NCBI GenBank assembly: GCA_018816645.1
Contig: JAHIVN010000136.1
Coordinates: 1-43,090 of the forward strand
Origin: Patescibacteria group bacterium
GTDB lineage: Bacteria; Patescibacteriota; Dojkabacteria; JAHIVN01
Length of the DNA stretch: 43,090 bases
Reading direction: 5' to 3'
Each line of letters starts with the position of its first letter. Within the stretch, counting starts at the first letter, position 1. This document shows positions 14,662 to 21,638 of this stretch, piece after piece. A model generated the notes under the pieces. It had not been told where the DNA came from, made no database searches, and was given only the letters and a program-made list of their open reading frames with translations. The translations under genes and the position numbers were made by a program.

Positions 14662-15652
14662 CGATCTGATAAATAACTCTAAAGATTGCAGTTGATACAA
14701 AGCTGAAGTATTTCGAATATTCATCATCACCAATACCATCAGTTATATCGTGTGATGTGAGATTTCGCAGAGCATAACTCACCCAAAAACTCATCACCAT
14801 TCCAGAGGTATTTGAATTCTCCGATACAAACCCAGCGACATCCTTCATAGAAGATACATTATTTGTTTTGTCAAAAAAGTCTGTTTGTATATTGGCGTTT
14901 TTTGGTAGAAAATTTTTACCAAAAGTACTACTCATCTTATTGTTAAAGGCTTCACCTATATTATTTATTTCTGGAAATAATATCCTACAAAGACTCTCAA
15001 AAATCAGACTTCCTTCTCTCAAATGTGATTGGAGGAGATTTGCAGAACTTCCTGTATTAATACACAGTTGTGAGATAACTGAGTACTCTGAGTATTGAGA
15101 GAGCCAATACGCAAGTGTAATTATTAAACTAACATTTTTATTATTCCACGAAGTAGTAATTTTTTCTACGATATTTTTCCAGTAATCTACATAATCCATT
15201 CCTAAAGAAATGCCAGTATTATCTTCAAATTTTTTGAATAACTCTTTCACAGGCTCTTTCAGTTTCTTGTATAGTCTAGTTGCAGTTCCAGAATCAGATT
15301 GTAAAGTTAGTAATTTATATGCAGGATTATTTTTGAAAGTTGCTTTATCTTTACGTCTGTCTTCTTCAATTGCCATCGATAAAAATAGCATCGCTTTATG
15401 AAAACTCCCAATATCTCCTTGAAGCCATGCCATTAAGTAATATGGTGTACCTTTATGTGCGAGATTATAGGTGGCAATGTCAAATTTCCGTACCTTATTG
15501 AGAATATCTAAATATCCAATATACCTAGCATAACTCTGATCTTTGACAGGGATTGAATTACCAGGTCCAAACTTTTCAAAGAACTTATCCCACTTCTGTG
15601 GATCAGATATACCTTTTAGAGCTTGAAGCTCTTTTTGTAATTGGTCATTCAT
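14654..15652 (-). CDS. Unknown helical protein with a C-terminal HEPN-like RNxxxH motif
   Basis: 332 aa, soluble, mostly helical. The C-terminal part reads WVSYALRNLTSHDITDG. RNLTSH (Arg296-His301) fits the R-x4-H, Asn-after-Arg signature of HEPN domains, many of which are RNases in toxin-antitoxin, CRISPR or abortive-infection systems. The motif sits in a helix before a final hydrophobic helix, as in HEPN folds. The first ~200 residues are unrecognised. Function as an RNase is inference from one motif. It overlaps its convergent neighbour by 8 nt, so the two transcripts would be complementary at their 3' ends. Confidence 0.7.
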   Translation of the reverse strand: MNDQLQKELQALKGISDPQKWDKFFEKFGPGNSIPVKDQSYARYIGYLDILNKVRKFDIATYNLAHKGTPYYLMAWLQGDIGSFHKAMLFLSMAIEEDRRKDKATFKNNPAYKLLTLQSDSGTATRLYKKLKEPVKELFKKFEDNTGISLGMDYVDYWKNIVEKITTSWNNKNVSLIITLAYWLSQYSEYSVISQLCINTGSSANLLQSHLREGSLIFESLCRILFPEINNIGEAFNNKMSSTFGKNFLPKNANIQTDFFDKTNNVSSMKDVAGFVSENSNTSGMVMSFWVSYALRNLTSHDITDGIGDDEYSKYFSFVSTAIFRVIYQIVK

Positions 15653-15696
15653 AAACAGAATTATACTATATCAATATAAATTATTAACATCTATCC

Positions 15697-15954
15697 ATGA
15701 CTCTAACTCCTTTCGAATGGCCCCAATATCATCTAGACCGAGTACGTAAAGTTTTTGAGCCTCGCTACGGTGAAAAACTCTCCGATGAAAGAGTAATAAA
15801 TATTGCCAACAACCTCTATGGATACGCAGTTGTATGCTATGACTCATGGAAAAAGAGAATTAAAAAAGAAGAGGATGAGATTCGAACCAGGAAAAGAAAT
15901 GGTGGACAAGAATTTCCACATACAGAAGAAGGTCAGGATAAATTACGAAATTAA
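15697..15954 (+). CDS. Small hypothetical protein (85 aa)
   Basis: ATG at 15697, TAA ending at 15954. It contains GEKLSDERVINIANNLYGYA followed by a charged tail (KKRIKKEEDEIRTRKRN). The 'LSDE.a..IA.NL..f/y' pattern is one I associate with short proteins of mobile or conjugative elements, where it resembles a helical DNA-associated module; that association is from memory and weak. It is divergent from the HEPN-like gene (44-nt spacer) and ends 63 nt before tRNA-Ser. Its last third lies in DNA containing tRNA-like TTCGAA words, so the C-terminus may not be ancestral. Confidence 0.55.
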   Translation: MTLTPFEWPQYHLDRVRKVFEPRYGEKLSDERVINIANNLYGYAVVCYDSWKKRIKKEEDEIRTRKRNGGQEFPHTEEGQDKLRN

Positions 15955-15959
15955 TAAAA

Positions 15960-15974
15960 GGTTCGAGTCGAACC
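15960..15974. repeat. Perfect palindrome built on a T-loop-like word
   Basis: GGTTCGA-g-TCGAACC: 7-bp arms with one central base. GGTTCGA is the T-arm consensus of tRNAs; tRNA-Ser lies 44 nt downstream. It may be debris of a tRNA T-arm in inverted duplication. Confidence 0.4.
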
Positions 15975-16017
15975 GAAGAAGCTTGCTAATTAGGGGAAAT
16001 TTCGAGCCAGTACCAAC

Positions 16018-16107
16018 TGGCGGAGAGACAGGGATTCGAACCCTGGATACTCTTTCGAGTATACTGACTCTCCAAGTCAGCGCATTCGACCACTCTGCCA
16101 TCTCTCC
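16018..16107 (-). tRNA. tRNA-Ser (anticodon GGA)
   Basis: Minus strand. The acceptor GGAGAGA pairs with TCTCTCC, discriminator G, and CCA is encoded (16018-16020). The anticodon stem CTGAC/GTCAG closes TTGGAGA, so the anticodon is GGA, reading UCC/UCU. A long variable arm (TATACTCGAAAGAGTA) is diagnostic of class II serine tRNA. The T-arm is CAGGG-TTCGAAT-CCCTG. The tRNA-Gln in this window has no encoded CCA, so the two differ in 3' maturation. Confidence 0.95.
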
Positions 16108-16144
16108 AATAAAAAAATTCTAAAGATCCTTCCCCCTCCTTCGC

Positions 16145-16250
16145 AGGCTCTGGAGGACTAATTCTACGCCAATGGCGGATTATTGAGCAAGTCAGGGCCG
16201 TTCGCCTGCCTGTCGAAGCTTCAGCGAAGACAGGACCACTCCATCTCTCC
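16145..16250 (-). pseudogene. Decayed tRNA-Ser copy interrupted by a palindromic repeat
   Basis: On the minus strand from 16250 the sequence reads GGAGAGATGG, then AGTGGTC (tRNA-Ser positions 1-20 minus three bases). About 35 nt of GC-rich repeat follow, then CTGACTTG (tRNA-Ser anticodon arm, left half) and degenerate sequence where the variable and T arms would be. It lies directly upstream of the intact tRNA-Ser on the same strand, as expected for a tandem duplicate that decayed after an insertion into its D-loop. Confidence 0.45.
16209..16234. repeat. 26-nt imperfect palindrome
   Basis: Outer arms CCTGTC/GACAGG and inner GAAGC/GCTTC-type pairing (CCTGTCGAAGCTTCAGC followed by GAAGACAGG). 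It is the insertion inside the tRNA-Ser remnant. Related GC-rich words (CCTGCGCAGACAGG, GGCGGGCAGG) occur in spacers near 28590, 10100 and 18945. Confidence 0.5.
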
Positions 16251-16454
16251 AAGTCTTAACGATTATAACATCTTAGAATGATACCTCAAAGTATAGAACT
16301 TTCAATGTCTGTAAAATGATAAAACTAGATGACTTCAATCTTTATCTGCTTCTCGTATCAATCTTTTGGTCATTTGTTCAAAAATATTACTTGCAATATT
16401 CCGAGTTGATATATATTATTTACATAGAGAACTATATAGGGGGTATATGGGGCG
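16251..16454. other. AT-rich spacer without a gene
   Basis: From the tRNA-Ser remnant to the phosphatase operator there is only AT-rich DNA. An open frame starting at 16316 reads as hydrophobic, Tyr/Ile-rich low-complexity and runs into the phosphatase gene in another frame; I do not accept it. Confidence 0.4.
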
Positions 16455-16478
16455 GTAAATATTTTTTTATATATTTAC
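16455..16478. promoter_or_regulatory. Inverted repeat directly before the phosphatase gene
   Basis: GTAAATAT (16455-16462) and ATATTTAC (16471-16478) flank TTTTTTAT. The structure ends 4 nt before the ATG at 16483, so a hairpin there would cover the ribosome landing site; it could equally be an operator. No Shine-Dalgarno is present. Confidence 0.4.
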
Positions 16479-16482
16479 TGTC

Positions 16483-17103
16483 ATGTTGCAGATATATCTT
16501 ACAAGACATGGTCAAGACGAGGACAACGCAAAAGGTTTGTTAAATGGGCAAAGAGATACAGATCTTACTGAAACTGGGATAAGTCAGGCAAGAGAGCTTG
16601 CTCTCAAAATTCGAGAAAATAATATTCAGATTGACTATATATATTCGTCACCTCTAAGAAGGGCTTTTCATACAGCCCAGATAGCAGATTCACTTCTTGG
16701 CGGCACTAAAGGGGTTTTCGCTTCAGACGATCTGAAAGAACGTGATTTTGGCATTATGACAGGAAGGTCGAAGGGGGAAATTGAAACATTCTGTTCACCA
16801 AACCTGCTTTCTACTGAAACGGTTTTATACTTTCTTAAACCTGAAGGGGGAGAGACTTATCCAGAACTGATTAAGAGGACTCAACGTATTCTTAGATTTA
16901 TAAAATTCCTTCATTTCAATGAGAATGTATTAGTTGTTAGTCATGGAGATACAGCTAAAATGTTATATGCTTCATATTATAACCTTGATTGGAAAAAAAC
17001 TCTGCAAATGTTCCATGTTGGAAATGCAGACCTTATCATGCTATCAGAAGAATCTCCTGTTGAAGAAACGCATATGCTTAAAATGAAACAGTATAATAAC
17101 TAA
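16483..17103 (+). CDS. Histidine phosphatase superfamily (phosphoglycerate-mutase-like) protein
   Basis: 206 aa. The N-terminal signature LTRHGQDEDN gives Arg8-His9-Gly10 with His9 as the phospho-acceptor. YSSPLRRAFHTAQ (~55-67) carries the second arginine, LKERDFG the conserved acidic loop, and VVSHGDTAKM (~157-166) the second catalytic His. This is branch 1 (dPGM/CobC/SixA-like). Substrate choice is not predictable from the motifs; small-molecule or sugar-phosphate phosphatase is most likely. The ATG at 16483 directly follows an 8-bp inverted repeat. Convergent with the second ABC-2 pair. Confidence 0.93.
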   Translation: MLQIYLTRHGQDEDNAKGLLNGQRDTDLTETGISQARELALKIRENNIQIDYIYSSPLRRAFHTAQIADSLLGGTKGVFASDDLKERDFGIMTGRSKGEIETFCSPNLLSTETVLYFLKPEGGETYPELIKRTQRILRFIKFLHFNENVLVVSHGDTAKMLYASYYNLDWKKTLQMFHVGNADLIMLSEESPVEETHMLKMKQYNN

Positions 17104-17258
17104 TAACTTTCAACCGTAACCCATAGACTATAATCCGTTATTAGTAATCATCAGGCATCTTAATCACTTTAATCAGATCTATCTTTTCAATCTACAATCT
17201 GACGATCAATTGCCGGATGCAAATTAACAATGAGATTTCGATTACCAAGGATCGATTC

Positions 17259-18074
17259 TTATCCGCCTCCACTGGTATATGACCTAAGTCCGCTCTTCCA
17301 TATCACTCTGCCGATGAATAGCCAAGCCACGGCAATAAGTGTAAATATAAGCAGTGTATTCTGCGGTATTCTTCCAAGTAATAGCCCGACAGGAACTGCT
17401 CCAAACAAGACAAAGGGAACGGCATATACAAAAAGAATTTTCCAAGCTCCATGAAATGCTGACATGGGTATTTTTGCAATCTCTGACAGAGATATAAATA
17501 CCCAATATCCGTGGCTGATGTTTCCAGCCCAGAAGCTTATCGAAAAAACGGAAAGTAGTATGGAATAGTAAATAACTGACAGCAAGACGATGACATACAG
17601 CATTTCCGGAACTATTGAAGCATCTAAGATAAAATCTGTGTTTGACAGGCCATAGTACATGAAGATTATGCCAATAACACATCTTGCCAGGTAAAACACA
17701 TGAAAATTCTCAAGTGATATAAGAAATAGCGGACTGATTGGTTTTGCGAGATACTGGTCAAGCTCTCCGTTTGGCACTTTGCTTGCTATGTTTCGTACGT
17801 TATCAAGAAGGACACTTTTGAGAAGTGAGATCGTAAATGTAAATGCTCCAAAGATAGCTATTACTTCAAATCTTCCCCAGCCTGCTATACTGTCAAACTT
17901 TGAGAAAATTATCTCGATAAATACCCAGTAAGATAGTATCTCGATAATGCTTCCGGATATCTGAGAAAGAAAATCGAGCCTGTAAGTCATTTCTGTACTT
18001 ATTGAAGCCTTCATCAGTACGAAGTAGACTCTTAGGTGCTTAACGATTTTCCTGCTAATTTCCGAAACTTTCAT
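17259..18074 (-). CDS. ABC-2 type exporter permease (COG3694/PF06182-like), copy 2
   Basis: 271 aa, six helices, the same length as copy 1 at 10170. The hallmark loop reads ASKVPNGELDQYLAKPISPLF, the 'G.lD..L.kPis..F' motif. The C-terminus WKSGLRSYTSGGG matches WKLGLKSYSS of copy 1, so the genes are paralogues. It overlaps its partner by 20 nt, exactly as in the first pair. The first ~20 residues (MKVSEISRKIVKHLRVYFVL) form an amphipathic lead-in before helix 1. Exported substrate unknown; no ATPase nearby. Confidence 0.88.
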   Translation of the reverse strand: MKVSEISRKIVKHLRVYFVLMKASISTEMTYRLDFLSQISGSIIEILSYWVFIEIIFSKFDSIAGWGRFEVIAIFGAFTFTISLLKSVLLDNVRNIASKVPNGELDQYLAKPISPLFLISLENFHVFYLARCVIGIIFMYYGLSNTDFILDASIVPEMLYVIVLLSVIYYSILLSVFSISFWAGNISHGYWVFISLSEIAKIPMSAFHGAWKILFVYAVPFVLFGAVPVGLLLGRIPQNTLLIFTLIAVAWLFIGRVIWKSGLRSYTSGGG

Positions 18075-18849
18075 ATTTCTGTAAACCCTTTTTATATAAG
18101 ATTCTACTCAAAATAATTAGTAATATCAGCCAAAGTACTTGTAGAAAATAGCCCAGGTATATTTGACTGTTTGAGATCAGGCTTTGAAATATCTCGATAG
18201 GAAAAGAGAATGTGTATCTGAAAGGAAGCAAGTATGCGGCTTTTTGGATCCCTAAAGGCATAAGCAATAAAGGGGCAATTGCTCCTCCAAAAATATAACT
18301 TGTCGTATTGTAAACTGTGTAAACTCCATCTACTTTTTGAAACCAATGAGTGAGATTTCCAATGATGAATTGAAGCAAGGCGAATATCAAAGTACTTAGA
18401 ATGATCGAAGGTAACGAGATGATCAAATGGATAAGCGAGAACTCGATGCTTAAGTTGCCTGAAAAAACTAAAAAGAATAAGATCAGAATTGGTATACCCG
18501 AAATAAGTCCAAAGGTTTTCCAGCCTTGTTCAAGAAGTATATCTTTAGCGTAGGGGAAGATCGGTTTCAGCAATGTGTTTGAAAGCTCTCCGCGTCTGAT
18601 TGAATTTGAGATCAAGTGCCAAAAAGTGCCTCCTATGATGTACCAGGTGATGAAAAGGTAAAAATAGTATGTTATGACTTGAGATATAGTCATCGAGCCG
18701 ATAGAGTCATGGCCTTTTGAAACGATCAGCCATGTAAAGGCCATGACAAAGCTTTCTGAGGCTCCTACCAATATCCAGATAAATGTTTTACCAGCATCAG
18801 AAAACATGTCCTGGACTGAGATTTTGTAAAGATGAATGTACTTATGCAT
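18055..18849 (-). CDS. ABC-2 type exporter permease (COG4587-like), copy 2
   Basis: 264 aa, six membrane helices. The cytoplasmic motif SNSIRRGELSNTLLKPIFPY parallels the GGISAFIVKPIHP loop of the paralogue at 10966. FITWYIIGGTFWHLIS corresponds to the paralogue's LWYIIGGTVSKYLG, and both C-termini end in KYE-aromatic-Gly. First gene of the pair; a good promoter lies 26-55 nt upstream (18875-18904). The two pairs sit 7 kb apart on the same strand and probably arose by duplication of the whole two-gene unit. Confidence 0.88.
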   Translation of the reverse strand: MHKYIHLYKISVQDMFSDAGKTFIWILVGASESFVMAFTWLIVSKGHDSIGSMTISQVITYYFYLFITWYIIGGTFWHLISNSIRRGELSNTLLKPIFPYAKDILLEQGWKTFGLISGIPILILFFLVFSGNLSIEFSLIHLIISLPSIILSTLIFALLQFIIGNLTHWFQKVDGVYTVYNTTSYIFGGAIAPLLLMPLGIQKAAYLLPFRYTFSFPIEIFQSLISNSQIYLGYFLQVLWLILLIILSRILYKKGLQKYESFGN

Positions 18850-18874
18850 GCCCTTTGTGAATAATGATTCCCGT

Positions 18875-18904
18875 ATTATACAAGTGTTTTCAGGTTACAT
18901 GCAA
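18875..18904 (-). promoter_or_regulatory. Promoter of ABC-2 pair 2
   Basis: Minus strand: -35 TTGCAT (18899-18904), 18-nt spacer, -10 TATAAT (18875-18880). Start about 18868, leader ~19 nt. Confidence 0.65.
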
Positions 18905-18935
18905 TGTGAAGAAATAATGATCCGTTAACAATGAC

Positions 18936-18950
18936 CCCGCCATAGGCGGG
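18936..18950. repeat. GC-rich hairpin CCCGCC/GGCGGG
   Basis: CCCGCC-ata-GGCGGG followed by CAGGCA. It stands out from the AT-rich spacer and shares the GGCGGGCAGG word with ~10100. Confidence 0.45.
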
Positions 18951-18989
18951 CAGGCAATAACTAATTTATAGTCATTTATAATTACCAGT

Positions 18990-19024
18990 GACCTACATCT
19001 AACATCTAACACTTAACATTTAAC
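18990..19024. repeat. Degenerate 7-mer tandem repeat
   Basis: Units atctaac, atctaac, acttaac, atttaac in a row. One of several spacers built from short drifting words (see also 21061-21090, 29358-29530, 34828-34895, 39070-39120). Confidence 0.4.
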
Positions 19025-19091
19025 ATATTGCTTTGTTACTTCCTCTGTCCTTGTAATTAAAAAAATAAGAAGATAACATCAAGGTAATGCT

Positions 19092-20252
19092 ATGAGTATA
19101 AAACTATCGCGAGATCAAAAGCTGGCACTCGAAAGTCTGCTTGACTGGTACAAAGATAAGAATAAGAACCAGTTTATCACATTGGGCGGCTATGCCGGGA
19201 CTGGTAAGACTACGCTTATCTCTGCATTTAGAAAAAAGCTGTATCAAGCAAAGAAAAAGGCAAAGGTGGCCTTTGTCACTTATACAGGTAAAGCTTCAAG
19301 GGTACTCGACACAAAGTTAAAAGAGGTAGGAGGTGTTTTCAAAGGAGACTTTGTAGGGACTATTCATTCACTGATTTATTCTCCTGTAACAAACGATAAC
19401 GAGGAGATCGTAGGCTGGGAGCTGAAGGAGGATGTGAAGTGTGATCTGATAATAATTGATGAGGCTTCCATGGTCAACAGCGAAATCTGGTCTGACCTGA
19501 TTTCATACAAAATCCCGATCATAGCAGTTGGTGATCATGGCCAGCTGCCTCCTATCGAAGGACGATTTAACCTGCTTGAGCGACCTGACATTCTCTTGGA
19601 ACAAATTCATCGGCAAGCCGAGGGAAACCCCATCATACAGATATCTATATGTGCCAGGCGTGATGGAAGAATTCCGTTTGGCCGTTTTGGCGACAGTGTC
19701 AAAAAAATAGGAAGAGATGATGATGAGGTGGGTGAACTACTGGAAGGAGTAGGCGAGGATACGATGGTTCTCTGCGGATACAACAATACTCGCGTAAAAC
19801 TCAATCAGCACATTCGAGCAAATATGGGCTTTGAAACAGATATGCCAGAGTCTGGTGATCGGGTGATCTGTCTTCGGAACAATCATGTTACGAGAATTTA
19901 TAACGGCATGCTGGGAAACCTGGATACATTTCAAAAGGGTGATGATGAGGAGTGGTATCTGGCGGAAATAAATTTCGATGATGGAGGTGATTTTAAGGGT
20001 TTGATATACCTGAAGCAGTTCAATAGTCCAGTTCCCTTCAACTTTACAAGTCAAAGACGCAAGGTGATGAAAGGCGATCTTTTTGATTTCGGCTATGCAT
20101 TGACGGTTCACAAGGCGCAAGGCGGCCAGGCAAGAAGGGTGATATTGTTCGAAGAACGGTTTCGTCAGATGGATGACGAGATGTGGAGACGGTGGCTGTA
20201 TACGGGAGTAACTAGGGCAGAGGAGGAACTATATCTAGTCGGTAATTCGTAG
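19092..20252 (+). CDS. SF1 DNA helicase (Dda/RecD/Pif1-like)
   Basis: 386 aa, the compact size of phage T4 Dda-type helicases. Walker A GYAGTGKT (33-40), Q-type N-terminal SRDQKLAL (6-13), motif Ia TYTGKASRVL, motif Ic GTIHSL, Walker B LIIIDEAS (~117-124), motif III VGDHGQLPPIEG, motif IV region EQIHRQAEGNPII, motif V FDFGYALTVHKAQGGQ, and motif VI YTGVTRAEEELYLV. Such enzymes unwind DNA 5' to 3' in repair, recombination or fork restart. Weak ribosome site (AAGG) before the ATG. Its TAG stop (20250-20252) is followed in the same frame by 33 open codons leading into the truncated kinase, an unusual junction. Confidence 0.92.
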   Translation: MSIKLSRDQKLALESLLDWYKDKNKNQFITLGGYAGTGKTTLISAFRKKLYQAKKKAKVAFVTYTGKASRVLDTKLKEVGGVFKGDFVGTIHSLIYSPVTNDNEEIVGWELKEDVKCDLIIIDEASMVNSEIWSDLISYKIPIIAVGDHGQLPPIEGRFNLLERPDILLEQIHRQAEGNPIIQISICARRDGRIPFGRFGDSVKKIGRDDDEVGELLEGVGEDTMVLCGYNNTRVKLNQHIRANMGFETDMPESGDRVICLRNNHVTRIYNGMLGNLDTFQKGDDEEWYLAEINFDDGGDFKGLIYLKQFNSPVPFNFTSQRRKVMKGDLFDFGYALTVHKAQGGQARRVILFEERFRQMDDEMWRRWLYTGVTRAEEELYLVGNS

Positions 20253-21065
20253 GCATTCGATTTTACTTGCAGTCCTTTTTACAGAAGTAACGTAGAAAAT
20301 GCGGAAAAAGTTTTTACGGAAGGCTTTAACCGGATTAGGAAAGAATACGATTTGCGAAAAGTAAAGTATTGCTATGCAGGTATAAGCGGCTGCCAAGGAG
20401 ATCCCCGCTATAATTCCCAACTTGAAAATCTGCTGAAAAAATGGGTATCAAATTGTAAGACAGAGGGAGACTTGTATTCAAGCTTTCGATCCTTATCTGA
20501 GAATGAAACAGGAATGCTGGCTATATCAGGATCCGGCACTGCAGTTGTATCATTCCTTGAAGACAGAACCGAAATATTTAGCGGTATAGGAGTAGGTGGA
20601 AAGGATTATGCTTATGGTGTTGAGTATTTGCTGATGAAGGGTACAATTAAGCCTGACTCAAAAGTTGGCAGGACAATTCTCAAGGATATCAAGCTTGAAG
20701 AGATAGAGTCAAAATTTCATGGTCGAGTTGGCCTTAATAATGAAATCCTAAATTCAATTACTCAGATACTAGCGGAAGCTTCAAAGAAAGATCAGGGTCT
20801 CACAAAGGAACTAGAAACCTTGAGCGATCTTTTTATAGCAAGGTGGCTCTATAAGATTACTGGTCATATCTACAAGTTCAACTTCAATGAGAAGAAATCG
20901 TTTGACCTTGTGCTGTCTGGGAGCATGTGGAAATGGGACCAATTGAGAAACGAGGTAATTCAGAACCTAGGAAAATCAGCCCCGAATGCAAATGTTATCT
21001 ATGATCCTCTGGTGAAACCAGTTGAGGGGTGTGTGAAGATAGCGGTGAAAGAAAACAGCAAATAG
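20253..21065 (+). pseudogene. N-terminally truncated BadF/BadG (GlcNAc-kinase-like) ATPase-fold protein
   Basis: The frame is open from the codon after the helicase stop to a TAA at 21065; the only start-like codon is TTG at 20352 (237 aa). Protein-like sequence begins before that TTG (SNVENAEKVFTEGFNRIRKEYD). CYAGISGC matches the end of the family's first subdomain. AISGSGTAVVSFL matches the 'isGTGS' phosphate loop, and the C-terminus (DLVLSGSM.., DPLVKPVEGCVKIAV) matches the final adenosine-site and 'pP..Ga..lA' elements of BadF/BadG/BcrA/D and N-acetylglucosamine kinases. The opening DGGGTKT ATP-binding hairpin (~30 residues) is missing. Either a pseudogene made by deletion, a non-catalytic product started at the TTG, or a readthrough extension of the helicase. 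Confidence 0.6.
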
Positions 21066-21206
21066 TGAAATAGTAAAGTAGTGAATAGTGCATTCATTGT
21101 AAATTTATCAAGCCCATCCGCTCACCAGCCCCTTAGCTTATCATCCTATCAGCCACTCCCGATTTAAAGCTATTGACCAAGCTCCTGAAAATAGTAAAAT
21201 GGATCT

Positions 21207-21530
21207 ATGGGAGGTAAAATATTTTTTCACAAACTCAAGAAAATTGTTTCGTTAAGATGGATTCTTTTGACTATTGTCTTGTTCGCTACAATAGGTTATC
21301 ACTTCAACATCCCGTTACCGACTGTCGAAACTACTGATGTAGAATGTCCTCAGGTACTAGTCACTGGGGATAACGGTCAGGTATATTATGAAGAATCTAT
21401 GTGTGGAGACGCAAAGAAATTACTTGTTGTGAATACAGCGGTAAATATTGTTGTCTGGCTGCTGGTAGCGCTCATCTTAGACCACTTCATCTTCCGGCTT
21501 GTTCTTGGACGAAATAATCATCTGATTTAG
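21207..21530 (+). CDS. Small two-helix membrane protein, unknown
   Basis: 107 aa from ATG 21207. A basic start (GGKIFFHKLKK) leads into helix 1 (~17-35). A ~35-residue outside loop with two cysteines (VECPQV, SMCGDA) that may pair as a disulfide comes next, then helix 2 (~74-98) and a short tail. No family recognised. Stretches like this, with DNGQVYYEESMCG between two helices, occur in small CPR membrane proteins. It stands alone between the truncated kinase and the convergent SGNH gene; no promoter stood out. Confidence 0.65.
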   Translation: MGGKIFFHKLKKIVSLRWILLTIVLFATIGYHFNIPLPTVETTDVECPQVLVTGDNGQVYYEESMCGDAKKLLVVNTAVNIVVWLLVALILDHFIFRLVLGRNNHLI

Positions 21531-21638
21531 GTTCGTCTATTTCATACTCTGTACCGCGGCTTTTAAACACGGAAAAAAAGACATTAAAATCAGGAGTTGA
21601 TTTGATAGGAAAGCTTTAAGAGGTTTGAGAACAACCTT

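Noticed and set aside
15803-16123. Plus-strand ORF reading GETGIRTLDTLSSILTLQ
   Set aside because: It is the antisense translation of tRNA-Ser; the tRNA structure is complete, so the ORF is spurious.
15986-16252. Minus-strand 88-codon ORF containing VFAEASTGRR
   Set aside because: It runs through tRNA-Ser, the tRNA remnant and a palindromic repeat; the words come from the repeat, not from a protein family.
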